A DNA stretch of 43,216 nucleotides from DTFZ01 sp050260375 (GCA_050260375.1 JBLNCA010000010.1:1-43216); one strand, 5' to 3'. Shown: positions 1 to 8,520, counted from the first letter of the stretch. The notes: a model not told the origin generated them from the letters alone. Numbers and translations are program-made.

Positions 1-113
1 GCTTCCTTCAGATTCCACCTCACGATGGACACCCTTGCCTTTGGCTAACGGTTGGTGCTATCAACCCCCGTAACGGACTTTCACCGTCAAGGTCGCGCGC
101 ATGCCGCGCGCAC
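1..113 (-). mobile_element. 5' end of a group II intron (partial)
   Basis: Read on the minus strand this begins GTGCGCGCGG, matching the GUGYG start of bacterial group II introns. It continues through sequence I recognise from domain I of such introns (the GGCAAGGGTGTCC and GGTGGAATCTGAAGGAAGC blocks). The element runs off the left edge, so most of its RNA and any reverse transcriptase/maturase lie outside. It starts directly after the T-tract of a rho-independent terminator, the preferred site of class C introns. The family call is from recalled consensus, not a covariance search. Confidence 0.8.
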
Positions 114-148
114 ATAAAAAAGGCCCACTCGCAAAAGGCCTTTTTTAT
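114..148 (-). terminator. Rho-independent terminator of the lyxK unit
   Basis: A perfect 12-bp stem (ATAAAAAAGGCC with GGCCTTTTTTAT) encloses an 11-nt loop and ends in a T-run on the minus strand, about 60 nt after the kinase stop codon. It closes the left-hand sugar operon. The group II intron begins immediately after its T-tract. Confidence 0.85.
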
Positions 149-206
149 CCGCTCCATTCCAGAAGGGAAGATTAAGAGTATGAAAAGATATTTAATCATA
201 TCAGCC

Positions 207-1727
207 TTAAGTTACGTCCCAGCTGCTTATGGACGCTAGGCATTCGATGGTTTTTTTATACAGCTCGTACTTTTTGTCATATATTTCTTTCTTCTCGCTG
301 TCGGGACGGCATATGCGCGACACGCCGGAAAACGCCTTTGACGCCTCGTAAAGCGAGCTGTATTCGCCCGCCGCCACGCCCGCGCACATCGCGACGCCCA
401 TAGTGCCCAGCTCTTCCACGTCTGATATCTCTATAGGCGTCTGCAGCGCGTCCGCGAACATCTGCACCCAAACGCTGGATTTTGTTACTCCGCCAGCCAT
501 CCTTACGGCTTCGGGCCTGTCCCTTAAAGCAAGCAGCCTTTCTATATGCATCCTGTGTGAAAACACTACGCCTTCAAATACCGCGCGCAGCAGATGCGCT
601 TTTGTATGCCAGCCGCTAAGGCCAAGGAAGCAAGACTTCGCATTCGCATTCACGTTGGTGCCGTAAAGGAACGGCAAGAATATAACGGCGCTTTCTTCGG
701 GCGCTGTCGCTTCCACCATAGCGTCGGCAGCGGCGTAAACCTTTTTACCCTGCGCCTTTGCCTGCTGCCTTTCGTACTCAAAAAACTCCCTTATGAACCA
801 CTCCAGGTTGGTGGCCGACGTCATGCTGCCGTCCGTAACGAGATAGTACCCGTCTATGCAGTAGACCGACGTAAGCAGCAGCCCCTTTGAGAAAACGGGC
901 TTTTTCGATACAAACTCGTTTATGCCCCATGTGCCCGCTATAAGGCAGAGCCTGCTCTCGTCAATAAGCCCCGTCGCTATTGCGCAGGACGTAAGATCAA
1001 TAAGCCCTCCCGCGACGGGCGTGCCTTCGCTAAGGCCCGTCTCTTTGGCGGCCTTAGAATTTACGCGGCCGCATACGCCGCACGACTGCCCCAGCGGGGG
1101 CAGCAGCTCTTTGCAGCCCTCTATACCCATAGCCTTAAGTATGGCGTCGTCATAGCTGCGCGTATTCTGGTTGAGCACGCTTGCGGCCGACATATTCGTT
1201 ATCTCGGCGTACGCCTCACCGGTGAGTCGCAGCCGTATGTAGTCTATGCACCCAAGCGCCCACTTCGCCTTTGCAAGCGTTTCGGGGCGGTTGTCGCTCA
1301 TCCATCTTAATAATACCGGAAGCTGGCCGGGATATAACGTCTGCATAGTTTTAGGCAGTATGCTGTCGCAGACTCCCGACTCGTTGAACTGCTCGACATA
1401 GCCTTTCGCGCGTATATCCGTGGAATATATGCCGTTCATCACCGGCTTTAAGTCTTTGTCCACCAGATACAAGCCGTTGCCGTGCCCTGAAACCGAAACG
1501 CAGACAACGCAAAACGGGTCTATGCCCGCCTTTGCTATTACATCTTTGATAACCCGGCAGTTTTTCTCCCACAGTACGTTCATGTCCCGTTCGACGAACC
1601 CGTCCCTGCCGAGTATGGAAGGTATTTCTTCAGACGCGAAAGCGACGGCCTTGCCGCTTACGCTGTAAAGGCCGGCTTTTACAAGCGTGCCGCCGTTATC
1701 AAGCCCAAGCAAAAACCGCTCGCCCAT
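207..1727 (-). CDS. lyxK: FGGY-family carbohydrate kinase, L-xylulose kinase-like
   Basis: A 506-residue cytoplasmic sugar kinase, usual FGGY length. The N-terminal phosphate-binding loop LGLDNGGTLVKAGLY is intact. ERDM, SGHGNGL, the GGLIDLTS/GTWGINE region and the late AGGVTKSSVWVQMFAD adenosine motif follow in order. The order and wording closely follow E. coli LyxK, which phosphorylates L-xylulose (and 3-keto-L-gulonate) to the 5-phosphate. The start has GAGAGG about 8 nt upstream. It is the last gene of the operon, 17 nt after a cupin gene and before a terminator. With the UlaE/SgbU-type epimerase upstream this suggests an L-xylulose/L-lyxose route. Related FGGY kinases for xylulose or ribulose cannot be excluded. 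Confidence 0.82.
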   Translation of the reverse strand: MGERFLLGLDNGGTLVKAGLYSVSGKAVAFASEEIPSILGRDGFVERDMNVLWEKNCRVIKDVIAKAGIDPFCVVCVSVSGHGNGLYLVDKDLKPVMNGIYSTDIRAKGYVEQFNESGVCDSILPKTMQTLYPGQLPVLLRWMSDNRPETLAKAKWALGCIDYIRLRLTGEAYAEITNMSAASVLNQNTRSYDDAILKAMGIEGCKELLPPLGQSCGVCGRVNSKAAKETGLSEGTPVAGGLIDLTSCAIATGLIDESRLCLIAGTWGINEFVSKKPVFSKGLLLTSVYCIDGYYLVTDGSMTSATNLEWFIREFFEYERQQAKAQGKKVYAAADAMVEATAPEESAVIFLPFLYGTNVNANAKSCFLGLSGWHTKAHLLRAVFEGVVFSHRMHIERLLALRDRPEAVRMAGGVTKSSVWVQMFADALQTPIEISDVEELGTMGVAMCAGVAAGEYSSLYEASKAFSGVSRICRPDSEKKEIYDKKYELYKKTIECLASISSWDVT

Positions 1728-1744
1728 TCAACTATCCTCTCTTA

Positions 1745-2257
1745 TCAGTCTTTCATCTCATCAAGCACTCTTATGCGCTTGTCTTCGGGCGCGATCTTCA
1801 ATACGCAGTCGTTCGCGTACGTCCTCTCAGGCAGCGCGCATAATATATGGACTTCGCCGCAGCCGTACGGAAATCCTGCCTGATGCCATACACCCGGCCT
1901 TGTAACGACGAGCGTACCTTTGGGTATGAGGAAAACCTCTATGTTGTCCCACGGCTCCTCGTCTTCCGCGCATGCGGGCGCGACGTGCATCAGATAGTCC
2001 CCGTCAAGGCAGAGTATCGCCTCGCACGTAAAGTTATGGTATTCCGCGTTTTCTATTATCCAGTCGCTCTTCGCCCTGACTACGCACGCGGAGTATGACA
2101 CCGTGTTTGTGCCTCCAAGGAACTGCTGCGCCATATCGCGGTAAAATTCCACGGGCGGCTCGCCCATCTTGCAGCCCTCAGGGTTTATTATGCTCGCATA
2201 TTCGCCGTACGGCGCAAAAGCGTCCCGGGTCAGTTTACTTATTTTTATCTGTCTCAT
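1745..2257 (-). CDS. Ureidoglycolate lyase (AllA)-like cupin protein
   Basis: A 170-residue protein resembling the AllA/ureidoglycolate lyase cupin family. The core has a PEGCKMGEPP region, CLDGDYLMHVAP and VTRPGVWHQAGFPYG, the last typical of the cupin metal-site strand. The ATG at 2257 is chosen because GGAGG sits 8 nt upstream; the open frame extends further but without a site. Allantoin genes are absent. It lies between an aldo/keto reductase and a sugar kinase, so a role on a sugar-derived keto acid or as a small sugar-binding or isomerising cupin is more likely than purine breakdown. A second family member lies at 21342-21833. Substrate unknown. Confidence 0.6.
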   Translation of the reverse strand: MRQIKISKLTRDAFAPYGEYASIINPEGCKMGEPPVEFYRDMAQQFLGGTNTVSYSACVVRAKSDWIIENAEYHNFTCEAILCLDGDYLMHVAPACAEDEEPWDNIEVFLIPKGTLVVTRPGVWHQAGFPYGCGEVHILCALPERTYANDCVLKIAPEDKRIRVLDEMKD

Positions 2258-2341
2258 CAGCGCTACCTCCGGAAGCCGAATTTGTATTCGTTTCGCATCC
2301 ACACCATAAAGTTTGGCTTTAACGTGGAGCTTATAAATGAC

Positions 2342-2384
2342 GCGCCGGAGTCCAGCTTACTGTTGGTTGTCTGAACTCCGGCGC
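2342..2384 (-). other. Intercistronic 10-bp hairpin
   Basis: GCGCCGGAGT at 2342-2351 is perfectly complementary to 2375-2384, with a 23-nt loop. It begins 6 nt after the aldo/keto reductase stop and has no T-run on the minus strand. It looks like an mRNA processing or stabilising stem rather than a terminator. Confidence 0.55.
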
Positions 2385-2390
2385 ATACGC

Positions 2391-3335
2391 TTATAGTATT
2401 ATCTCTTTGTATTTCTTCTCTATATAAGCGATTTCGTCCGCGGTAAGCTCCCAATCCGCCGCGCTTGCGTTCTCGTAAGCCATCTCGGGAGTCGTAGCGC
2501 CCATCAGCGAGCAGGTTACGCCCGGCTGTGCCAGCACCCAGTTTATAGACACCTGCGCGACAGTAGTGCCCCTGTCTCCCGCAATTTCGCGCAGCACGTC
2601 AAGGAACTTCTGGCACTTGGACCACATCGGCTCATCATAGAACGAGTAAAATACCGAGCGAAGCTCCTTGCCGCCTGTAACCGGCTTCTCCATCTTGCCG
2701 GTCAGAATGCCTCCGCCGAGTGAGCCGTATGTGATAACTCCTACGCCGTTGTCGCGGCACTTACCTAATATGCCGTTTTCAATCGAACTGCGGTTCAGCA
2801 GATTCATGGGCGGCTGCACAACAGATATATCCGCTATGTCTATCGCTTTTTGTATCAGTTCGGTATTAAAATTGGATACGCCTATCGCGCGTATCTTTCC
2901 TTCATTCTTGAACTTGACCATCATCTCGAGCGCGGCGTCTATACTTGTATTGAAGTCAGGCCAGTGTATGTAATAAACGTCGATATAGTCGGTCTCCAGC
3001 CTGCGAAGCGAGTCTTCCAATTCGCGCTGCATTATTTTAGTGTTCAGGCAGTTGACATACTCCCCGTATATACGCAGCGTGCCAACCTTTGTCGCGAGAA
3101 CTACTTTATCGCGCAATCCTTTAAGGGCTTTGGCCACTACCTTTTCCGAAGCCCCGTCGAGGCCGTATGCAGCCGCCGTATCAATCATGTTGACTCCCGC
3201 GTCGATAGACGCTCTTATTGCGCCGATGGCGAGCTTCTCGTCAACCTCTCCGAAAAAGTCGTTGCCCATCTCCCATGTTCCCTGGCCGATAACGGATATA
3301 TCGAAGCCGCTGTTGCCCAATCTCCTGTATTTCAT
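2391..3335 (-). CDS. Aldo/keto reductase
   Basis: A 314-residue NAD(P)H-dependent carbonyl reductase of the aldo/keto reductase superfamily. The catalytic tetrad is complete: D52 and Y57 in IDTAAAYG, K83 in LATKVG, H124 in YYIHWPD. Cofactor-pocket motifs GVSNFN and the C-terminal SLMGATTPE region are present. AGGAGG lies 7 nt before the ATG. Between the importer permeases and the kinase it probably interconverts an imported sugar or polyol with its ketose or aldose before phosphorylation. The exact substrate cannot be read from sequence. Confidence 0.85.
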   Translation of the reverse strand: MKYRRLGNSGFDISVIGQGTWEMGNDFFGEVDEKLAIGAIRASIDAGVNMIDTAAAYGLDGASEKVVAKALKGLRDKVVLATKVGTLRIYGEYVNCLNTKIMQRELEDSLRRLETDYIDVYYIHWPDFNTSIDAALEMMVKFKNEGKIRAIGVSNFNTELIQKAIDIADISVVQPPMNLLNRSSIENGILGKCRDNGVGVITYGSLGGGILTGKMEKPVTGGKELRSVFYSFYDEPMWSKCQKFLDVLREIAGDRGTTVAQVSINWVLAQPGVTCSLMGATTPEMAYENASAADWELTADEIAYIEKKYKEIIL

Positions 3336-3411
3336 TTTTAACCTCCTGTTAATCTATAATTATTTGTTCAAAGCCGCATTTTTGGCGGTTCGCACATAGC
3401 TTAAGCTGCCT

Positions 3412-4425
3412 TTATGCCGCGATGCTCTCCCTTGAAAGCATATGGTTGAGCGCGACTGCCAGCACCAGCACCACGCCCTTGGCAAGCGTCTGCCAGTATG
3501 CCGGTATTACCGTTTTGAGACCCAGCGTCAGGCACACTATAATGAGAGCGCCTATTACCGATTTAACCACGGAGCCTTCGCCGCCCGTAAACACTGTTCC
3601 GCCCAGCAGCACCGCGATTATCGCTTCCGTTTCCGTGCCCTGGCCCGTGTACGGCTCGCCTATCGTCATATAGCTGCCTCTCGCCACGCCCGCAAGAGCC
3701 GACAGCACCCCCAGCAGTATGTATACGCCCCATACCACTTTCACTACGTTAATGCCCGAAAGCTCGGCCGCCGTCCTGTTGCCGCCTATCGCCGCTACGT
3801 ATTTGCCCAGCACCGACTTGTGCTGCAGTATGACGAGCGCCGCTATTATGATTATGGCAACGATGCATGCCCATGAGAGCCCCAAAAACACTTCGTTCCG
3901 TGAAAAATCGTCCATCCACGCGGGCATCTCCAGGCCGTCTCCGCTCTTAATCGCCGAAATGCCTTCAGGAACCAGGTACCTCGCTATGCCCTGGTATACG
4001 TTCATAGTAATCAGCGTCGCAATAACCGGGGTAATGCGCATCTTCATTACCAGCCAGCCGTTTATCCACCCGAGTACCAAGCCGAGCAGCAGCGTAAGCA
4101 GCAGCGCCGGCAGGAATGAGAAGCCGTTTAATACCAGCAGCGAATAGAACACTGCCGTAAGGCTTAGCGTGCTACCCACAGAAAGGTCGATGTTTCCCGA
4201 TATCATTATGAATGTGAAGCCGCTGCTTATCAGCAGTATAGGCACCGACATCCTTATAATGTTTGTCACCGAATCGATGTAAAGGAAGTTGCCCCTATGA
4301 AACAGTTCGCCTTTGATGAGGCTCAATACCGCAACCACCAGCAGCAGTATTATGTATACGTATATGGCTCTTATGATATTCTTGCCGCTTAAGCGTTTAA
4401 TGCTCTTTTCGTTCATCTGCCTCAC
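3412..4425 (-). CDS. Sugar ABC transporter permease (RbsC type)
   Basis: A 337-residue inner-membrane permease of the BPD_transp_2 (RbsC/XylH) family with about eight to ten hydrophobic segments. The family signature SGNIDLSVGS near residue 76 and the cytoplasmic EAA-like loop GGNRTAAELSGI near 215 are clear. The listed start is GTG. An ATG three codons later (4416) has GGTGAGG at good spacing and may be the real one. It starts 6 nt after the preceding permease and would pair with it as a heterodimer, driven by the ATPase at 5444-6931. Confidence 0.85.
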   Translation of the reverse strand: MRQMNEKSIKRLSGKNIIRAIYVYIILLLVVAVLSLIKGELFHRGNFLYIDSVTNIIRMSVPILLISSGFTFIMISGNIDLSVGSTLSLTAVFYSLLVLNGFSFLPALLLTLLLGLVLGWINGWLVMKMRITPVIATLITMNVYQGIARYLVPEGISAIKSGDGLEMPAWMDDFSRNEVFLGLSWACIVAIIIIAALVILQHKSVLGKYVAAIGGNRTAAELSGINVVKVVWGVYILLGVLSALAGVARGSYMTIGEPYTGQGTETEAIIAVLLGGTVFTGGEGSVVKSVIGALIIVCLTLGLKTVIPAYWQTLAKGVVLVLAVALNHMLSRESIAA

Positions 4426-4431
4426 CTTCCC

Positions 4432-5442
4432 TTACTTGTTCCTTCTGTCGAGCGCGTACCTTTGCGCCAATATCGCGAAGAACGTCACTACGCCTTTTAA
4501 TATGAACTGCCATTCGGGCCTTAACAGCAGGCTTGTGGCGACGGAAGCGACTACGCCCAGTATGAACGCTCCTACTACCGTGCCCGCCACCGAGCCGAAC
4601 CCTCCGTTTATGCTCGTTCCGCCGAGCAGCGTTACGACAAGCGCGTTAAACTCAAACCCCTCGCCGCGCGTGGATATCGCCGCCCTGCTCTCCGAAGCAA
4701 GTATTATGCCCGTAATGCCCGCAAGCAGCGAGCTTAACAGATAAAGTATCGTAATGTGCCGCTCTACCTTTACTCCCGACAATCTCGCGGCTTCCCTGTT
4801 CGCGCCTATAAGGTACGTCCTTCTGCCGAACACCGTTTTCTTTTCGACGAAAACCGCTATCAGCACCAGCACAAACGCAATCGCCACGGCAACCTTTATA
4901 GGCCCTACCAGCGAAACGTTGCCCACTACTCCGAAAACATCCGGCAGGCCCGCGCTGCGCTGCGCGCCCTGCGTTATCACCTGCGCCACTCCTCCGGATA
5001 TCGCCATCGTGCCGAGCGTTACTATTATTGAAGCCACTTTGAGCTTCGCTATAAAGAACGCGTTTATTGCGCCTATCGCAAGAGAAGCAAGCAGCGCCAG
5101 CACCACGCTTACTCCGTAGCTCATGCCAAGGCCTGTTGCGAGCTCGGAAAAGCCTTCCTGCTGCGTCTGGCAGAAATATGCGCACAGCACTCCCGACATT
5201 GCGATTATGCCGCTCACCGACATATCGAAATGGCCGGTTATAAGAAGGAATGTCACGCCTATTCCGATTATTACTATGTACCAGTTGTTTGCGAGCAGAT
5301 TCAGCACTATCGGCACAGAAAAGTATTTGGGGATGCATATGCTTGCTATTATAAACGCAACTATAAGCACAATGAGCATTGAAAGGTTTATAAACGTTTC
5401 GTTGCTCATCTTTACCTTTTTGTTTCCCTGATTTTTGACCAC
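4432..5442 (-). CDS. Sugar ABC transporter permease (RbsC type)
   Basis: A second RbsC-family permease (336 residues from this GTG), with GHFDMSVSGI, then GANREAARLSGV and the glycine-rich LLGGTSINGGFGSV motif. The GTG at 5442 follows the ATPase stop by one base. A seven-G run lies 9 nt upstream. An ATG at 5409 with AAGG spacing is the alternative, and the longer frame into the ATPase gene is unlikely. Partner of the permease at 3412-4425. Confidence 0.82.
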   Translation of the reverse strand: MVKNQGNKKVKMSNETFINLSMLIVLIVAFIIASICIPKYFSVPIVLNLLANNWYIVIIGIGVTFLLITGHFDMSVSGIIAMSGVLCAYFCQTQQEGFSELATGLGMSYGVSVVLALLASLAIGAINAFFIAKLKVASIIVTLGTMAISGGVAQVITQGAQRSAGLPDVFGVVGNVSLVGPIKVAVAIAFVLVLIAVFVEKKTVFGRRTYLIGANREAARLSGVKVERHITILYLLSSLLAGITGIILASESRAAISTRGEGFEFNALVVTLLGGTSINGGFGSVAGTVVGAFILGVVASVATSLLLRPEWQFILKGVVTFFAILAQRYALDRRNK

Positions 5443-5443
5443 G

Positions 5444-6931
5444 TCAGCATACCCCCCCTGTGCAAATATGAATGATATTTTGGGGATCGATTTCCTTGCC
5501 GTTTTCCAGCTCGGACCTGAGCTCTCCTTCATAGAGCAGGAATATACGATCGCACGAATTCAGTATCTCTGTCAGCTCCGACGAAAAGAATATTATGGAT
5601 TTTCCTTCTTTGGCGAGCTCCCTTATAATATGGTATATTTCCGCCTTCGCGCCGACGTCTATGCCGCGGGTAGGCTCGTCGAGTATCAGAAGGTTGGCGT
5701 CCGCAAAAAGGCATTTGGCGAAAACTACTTTTTGCTGGTTTCCGCCCGACAGCTTTGCCGTTTCCTTCTCCATGGTATCCGTTTTTATGTCGAGCTTCTC
5801 TATATACTCTTTTGCAGCCGCCCTCTCTTTTGCCGAGTTTATGACGCCGCTGTTGGATATCTTCTTTGGGTTCATTACGGGTATGTTCTGCCTGATTGTA
5901 AGCAGCGTGAAAAGCCCTTGCGTCCTTCTCTCCTCCGGAACAAACGCTATGCCCGCCTCTATCGTCGCGGCCGGAACCGTCCCCAGCTTTTCTCCCTTGA
6001 ACATTATTGTCCCGGTATACTTGTCGGCGCCGTATATAGCGCGCGCAAGCTCCGTCTTGCCTGCGCCCACGAGCCCGTAAAACCCGACTATCTCCCCCTT
6101 CTTAACGTTGAAGGAAATGTCTTTGAGCTTATGATTCGACACGTTTTTCACATCAAGCAGTATTTCCTGCGATTTTTCCTCTTTTGGAACGTAAGACTCC
6201 ATGACCGTTTTGCCTATCATCATCTGTATAAGCTCCATACGGTCCTTGATTTCGCTTACCGGTTTCGTGTCTATATGTTTTCCGTCACGCATCACCGTAA
6301 CGTAATCTCCGAGTTCAAATATCTCGTCCAGCCTGTGTGAAATATAGATGACAGTTACGTTTTGATTGCGCAGGCCTTTCACTATCTTAAACAGGCGTTC
6401 TATTTCACCTTCCGAAAGCGCGGCGGTAGGTTCGTCCATTATTATTATGTCCGCTTCGGATGCGACCGCTTTTGCAATCTCGATTATCTGCTTTTTCGCT
6501 ACGCTCAGCCTTGACACCCTCTCTTTGGGGTCAATGCTTGGATCGATATTTTTCAGAACCTCGATTATATTCTTTATTTTCTTAGTCTTTAACAGGAATC
6601 CGAACTTTGTGTCCTCGATGCCCAGAGTCAGGTTTTCTTCAACCGTCAGCTGGTCTACGACATTCAGCTCTTGGAACAGCGTGCTTATTCCTTTGTTTCC
6701 GGCGTCTTTGGGGTTGCTTGCGTTATACTCTTTGCCATTGAGAAGAATAGTGCCCGAAGTCCTTGCAAGCGCCCCGGTCAGTATCTTGATAAGCGTGGAT
6801 TTACCGGCGCCGTTTTCGCCGACAAGGCAGTGTATGGTATTTCTTACAATGTTGAAGCTGACGTCGTCCACCGCTCTGACGCCCGGAAAATCTTTGACCA
6901 GGTTTTTGATTTCCAATGCATAGTTGCCCAT
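5444..6931 (-). CDS. Sugar ABC transporter ATPase with two NBDs (RbsA type)
   Basis: A 495-residue cytoplasmic ATPase with two fused nucleotide-binding domains, the standard RbsA/MglA/XylG layout. NBD1 has Walker A GENGAGKST (38-46) and Walker B IIMDEPTAALS, but a weak signature LSVAKKQ. NBD2 has GLVGAGKT, a full LSGGNQQK signature and LLILDEPTRGID. An imperfect first signature is common in this family. AAGGTGAGG precedes the ATG. It follows the binding-protein gene across a 280-nt gap filled with hairpins, which may lower its expression relative to the binding protein. Confidence 0.9.
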   Translation of the reverse strand: MGNYALEIKNLVKDFPGVRAVDDVSFNIVRNTIHCLVGENGAGKSTLIKILTGALARTSGTILLNGKEYNASNPKDAGNKGISTLFQELNVVDQLTVEENLTLGIEDTKFGFLLKTKKIKNIIEVLKNIDPSIDPKERVSRLSVAKKQIIEIAKAVASEADIIIMDEPTAALSEGEIERLFKIVKGLRNQNVTVIYISHRLDEIFELGDYVTVMRDGKHIDTKPVSEIKDRMELIQMMIGKTVMESYVPKEEKSQEILLDVKNVSNHKLKDISFNVKKGEIVGFYGLVGAGKTELARAIYGADKYTGTIMFKGEKLGTVPAATIEAGIAFVPEERRTQGLFTLLTIRQNIPVMNPKKISNSGVINSAKERAAAKEYIEKLDIKTDTMEKETAKLSGGNQQKVVFAKCLFADANLLILDEPTRGIDVGAKAEIYHIIRELAKEGKSIIFFSSELTEILNSCDRIFLLYEGELRSELENGKEIDPQNIIHICTGGVC

Positions 6932-6952
6932 ATTAACCTCACCTTTTAATCA

Positions 6953-7145
6953 CCCCAAAAAATCCTCGATTTCTTGGGGACCCCGTTTTTCCACCCCAGG
7001 AAACCTTCGGCTTCTCAGGGACCCCGGTTTTCGCCCCAAAAAGCCTTCGGTTTTACCTCCGGCTCTTTTGGGATTAACCCGTATTTATCCCAAGTTGCTT
7101 TTGCTTTTTTGCGCCTTTTTCATCCCATCAAGCTTTTGGCTTAAT
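6953..7145. repeat. Array of hairpin repeats with CCCC...GGGGACCCCGT form
   Basis: Four related units stand in a row. Unit A (6953-6986) is a 12-bp stem with one mismatch (CCCCAAAAAATC / GATTTCTTGGGG) followed by ACCCCGT. Unit B (6994-7028) has the same frame and the tail GACCCCGGT with a weaker stem. Unit C starts at 7033 (CCCCAAAAAGCC pairing with GGCTCTTTTGGG) and leads to AACCCGT. Unit D (CCCATCAAGC / GCTTAATGGG) ends near 7145. A fifth copy is at 11341-11376. The shared layout with diverged stems suggests a dispersed REP-like element. No coding potential seen. Confidence 0.6.
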
Positions 7146-7158
7146 GGGTTATTCGTAA

Positions 7159-7193
7159 TTTTTGGGAGGAAGCAGACTGCCTCCTCCCAAAAA
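7159..7193 (-). other. Strong stem-loop 3' of the binding-protein gene
   Basis: A 16-bp stem with one mismatch (TTTTTGGGAGGAAGCA with TGCCTCCTCCCAAAAA) and a 3-nt loop, starting 21 nt after the binding-protein stop codon. The minus strand has no real T-tract behind it. A stem here typically protects the upstream mRNA and gives more binding protein than ATPase or permease, as known for malE-malF. Confidence 0.65.
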
Positions 7194-7213
7194 CGTTGCG
7201 TTTGTCTATTATG

Positions 7214-8353
7214 TTACTTTATGTCCGCTTCTTTAAGGCTGGTGCCAAACTGCGTATTGTACCAATCGAGCGCATCCTGCAGTGTCATGTTCCAGGCGTC
7301 GATTACCTGTACAGGTCCGAATACTTCCTGGGCGGGATCTGATACCTGCGGTATCTTGCCCGTGTAAACGTCGACGATAAGGTCGATAATCGCTTCGGAT
7401 GTTCCGATCGGCGGAAGGCCAAGCGAAGCTTTCAGCGAGCTGTTCGGATTGAATATGTCCTTAAGCTCAGAAACAGGGCAGTCAACGCTGCAGACTATTT
7501 CCGTCTTGGGCTTGCCGTTGTCCATCGTGCCCCTGCCTGCGTCGATAAGCGCAGCCATCGCACCGGGCGTCAGGTCGCCGGCTTCCGAATAGATGATGTT
7601 AACTTCAGGGTTCGTGACCAGTATGTTGCTCAGCGCTTCCTTCGTAGCGTCAGCGCCGCCGCTGCAGTCTATGCATCCGAGGTCCGTGAATTTGCCTTCG
7701 CCCACAACGCTCTTAATGCCTTCGACAAACGGGTCGGTACGTCCGGTCTTAACTTCCCTGTTGTCCGGCCAGCCAAGCTGTACGGTTACTATCGGCTTGT
7801 CGGGATGCGCTTCTGTCCAAGCTTTGGCAGCGTCGATTCCCATCTGCTTGGATCCGCCGGCCTCGTCGCTGCGGTAGGTGGGTATGCCTGTTTTTCCGAG
7901 CGGGCTGAAGAAGCTCGTCATTGCGATGCCCGCTTCTATGGCCGCATTAACGCCAGGAGTTGCCGCCTCGGCTTCCCAGATGTGCAGCGTCGCTCCGTTG
8001 AAATCGGACGTCGCAAGCATGTCGACATTCTGGGTCATTACGTTCGCGTCGGATTTTCCGTCGAGTATAACGACTTCCGCACCGTATTTTTCTTTGGCGT
8101 AATCGACCGCCGCCTGAGCACGCGCCTGATGGAACTCATTCGCGAGTGTCGATACAAAATAAGCTATCTTCATCCCTTCCACGGTTTTTTCGGCCTCAGC
8201 CGTCTGCTCCGCGGGTTTTTCCGTAGCCTCCGTAGATGCCGCAGGTTTTTCAGTGGCAGCCGGAGTTTCGGATACTGCAGGAGTTCCCTGGCAAGCAGCC
8301 AGTAAACTTAATGCAAGCAGCATGCTCAAGAAAACCACGATAAGCTTTTTCAT
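7214..8353 (-). CDS. Sugar ABC transporter substrate-binding lipoprotein
   Basis: A 379-residue periplasmic-binding-protein-like lipoprotein anchored outside the membrane. It has an N-terminal MKKLIVVF signal with lipobox LLAAC, then a low-complexity Thr/Ala/Glu/Lys/Pro linker of about 40 residues, then the type 1 sugar-binding fold starting at GMKIAYFVSTLANEFHQ. The ATG at 8353 is preferred over one four codons upstream because GGAGGGAAAA precedes it. It heads the import operon, with a consensus promoter at 8492-8520 and an operator-like repeat at the transcription start. The ligand is probably a pentose or ketose, inferred from the kinase and epimerase nearby. Confidence 0.88.
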   Translation of the reverse strand: MKKLIVVFLSMLLALSLLAACQGTPAVSETPAATEKPAASTEATEKPAEQTAEAEKTVEGMKIAYFVSTLANEFHQARAQAAVDYAKEKYGAEVVILDGKSDANVMTQNVDMLATSDFNGATLHIWEAEAATPGVNAAIEAGIAMTSFFSPLGKTGIPTYRSDEAGGSKQMGIDAAKAWTEAHPDKPIVTVQLGWPDNREVKTGRTDPFVEGIKSVVGEGKFTDLGCIDCSGGADATKEALSNILVTNPEVNIIYSEAGDLTPGAMAALIDAGRGTMDNGKPKTEIVCSVDCPVSELKDIFNPNSSLKASLGLPPIGTSEAIIDLIVDVYTGKIPQVSDPAQEVFGPVQVIDAWNMTLQDALDWYNTQFGTSLKEADIK

Positions 8354-8369
8354 TTTTCCCTCCATAATA

Positions 8370-8402
8370 TGATTAATTTTTAATCAACCTACTGCTGATT
8401 AA
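8370..8402 (-). promoter_or_regulatory. Three mutually complementary arms near the SBP ribosome binding site
   Basis: In the leader (minus strand) TTAATCA (8396-8402) can pair with TGATTAA (8380-8386), which can instead pair with a second TTAATCA (8370-8376). The second pairing ends just before the GGAGGG site. The two hairpins exclude each other, so this could be a simple translational switch, although the stems are short and AT-rich. Confidence 0.35.
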
Positions 8403-8460
8403 ACTACTTTACCGAACTTGAAAACCGACTTGATAACCGTTGCGTCTGACTATACGTGCC

Positions 8461-8484
8461 GTAACATTTGTTGTAACATTTGTT
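8461..8484 (-). promoter_or_regulatory. Tandem 12-bp operator-like repeat
   Basis: GTAACATTTGTT occurs twice with no gap (8461-8472 and 8473-8484). It begins right at the expected transcription start of the binding-protein promoter, so a bound repressor would block initiation. A matching tandem pair overlaps the promoter of the epimerase at 10839-10867. The best candidate regulator is the SorC-family protein at 8699-9655. Confidence 0.65.
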
Positions 8485-8491
8485 CAATCGT

Positions 8492-8520
8492 ATGATAGCA
8501 TATGCCATGGAATTTGTCAA
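8492..8520 (-). promoter_or_regulatory. SigmaA promoter for the import operon
   Basis: Minus strand TTGACA (8515-8520), 17-nt spacer, TATCAT (8492-8497). Start expected near 8485, giving a leader of about 130 nt. A second TTGACA lies exactly 12 bp upstream (8527-8532). The rest of the 8403-8698 gap shows no further gene. Confidence 0.75.

Noticed and set aside
2342..2384. Terminator between aldo/keto reductase and cupin genes
   Set aside because: The stem is perfect but no T-run follows on the transcribed strand, and the downstream genes need read-through.
5435..6340. Long open frame on the plus strand opposite the ATPase and permease genes
   Set aside because: It mirrors well-supported minus-strand genes, has no ribosome binding site and an unnatural composition.
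6953..7145. CRISPR-like array
   Set aside because: Units differ in length and stem sequence, spacers are only a few bases and there are no cas genes. It is a hairpin repeat family.
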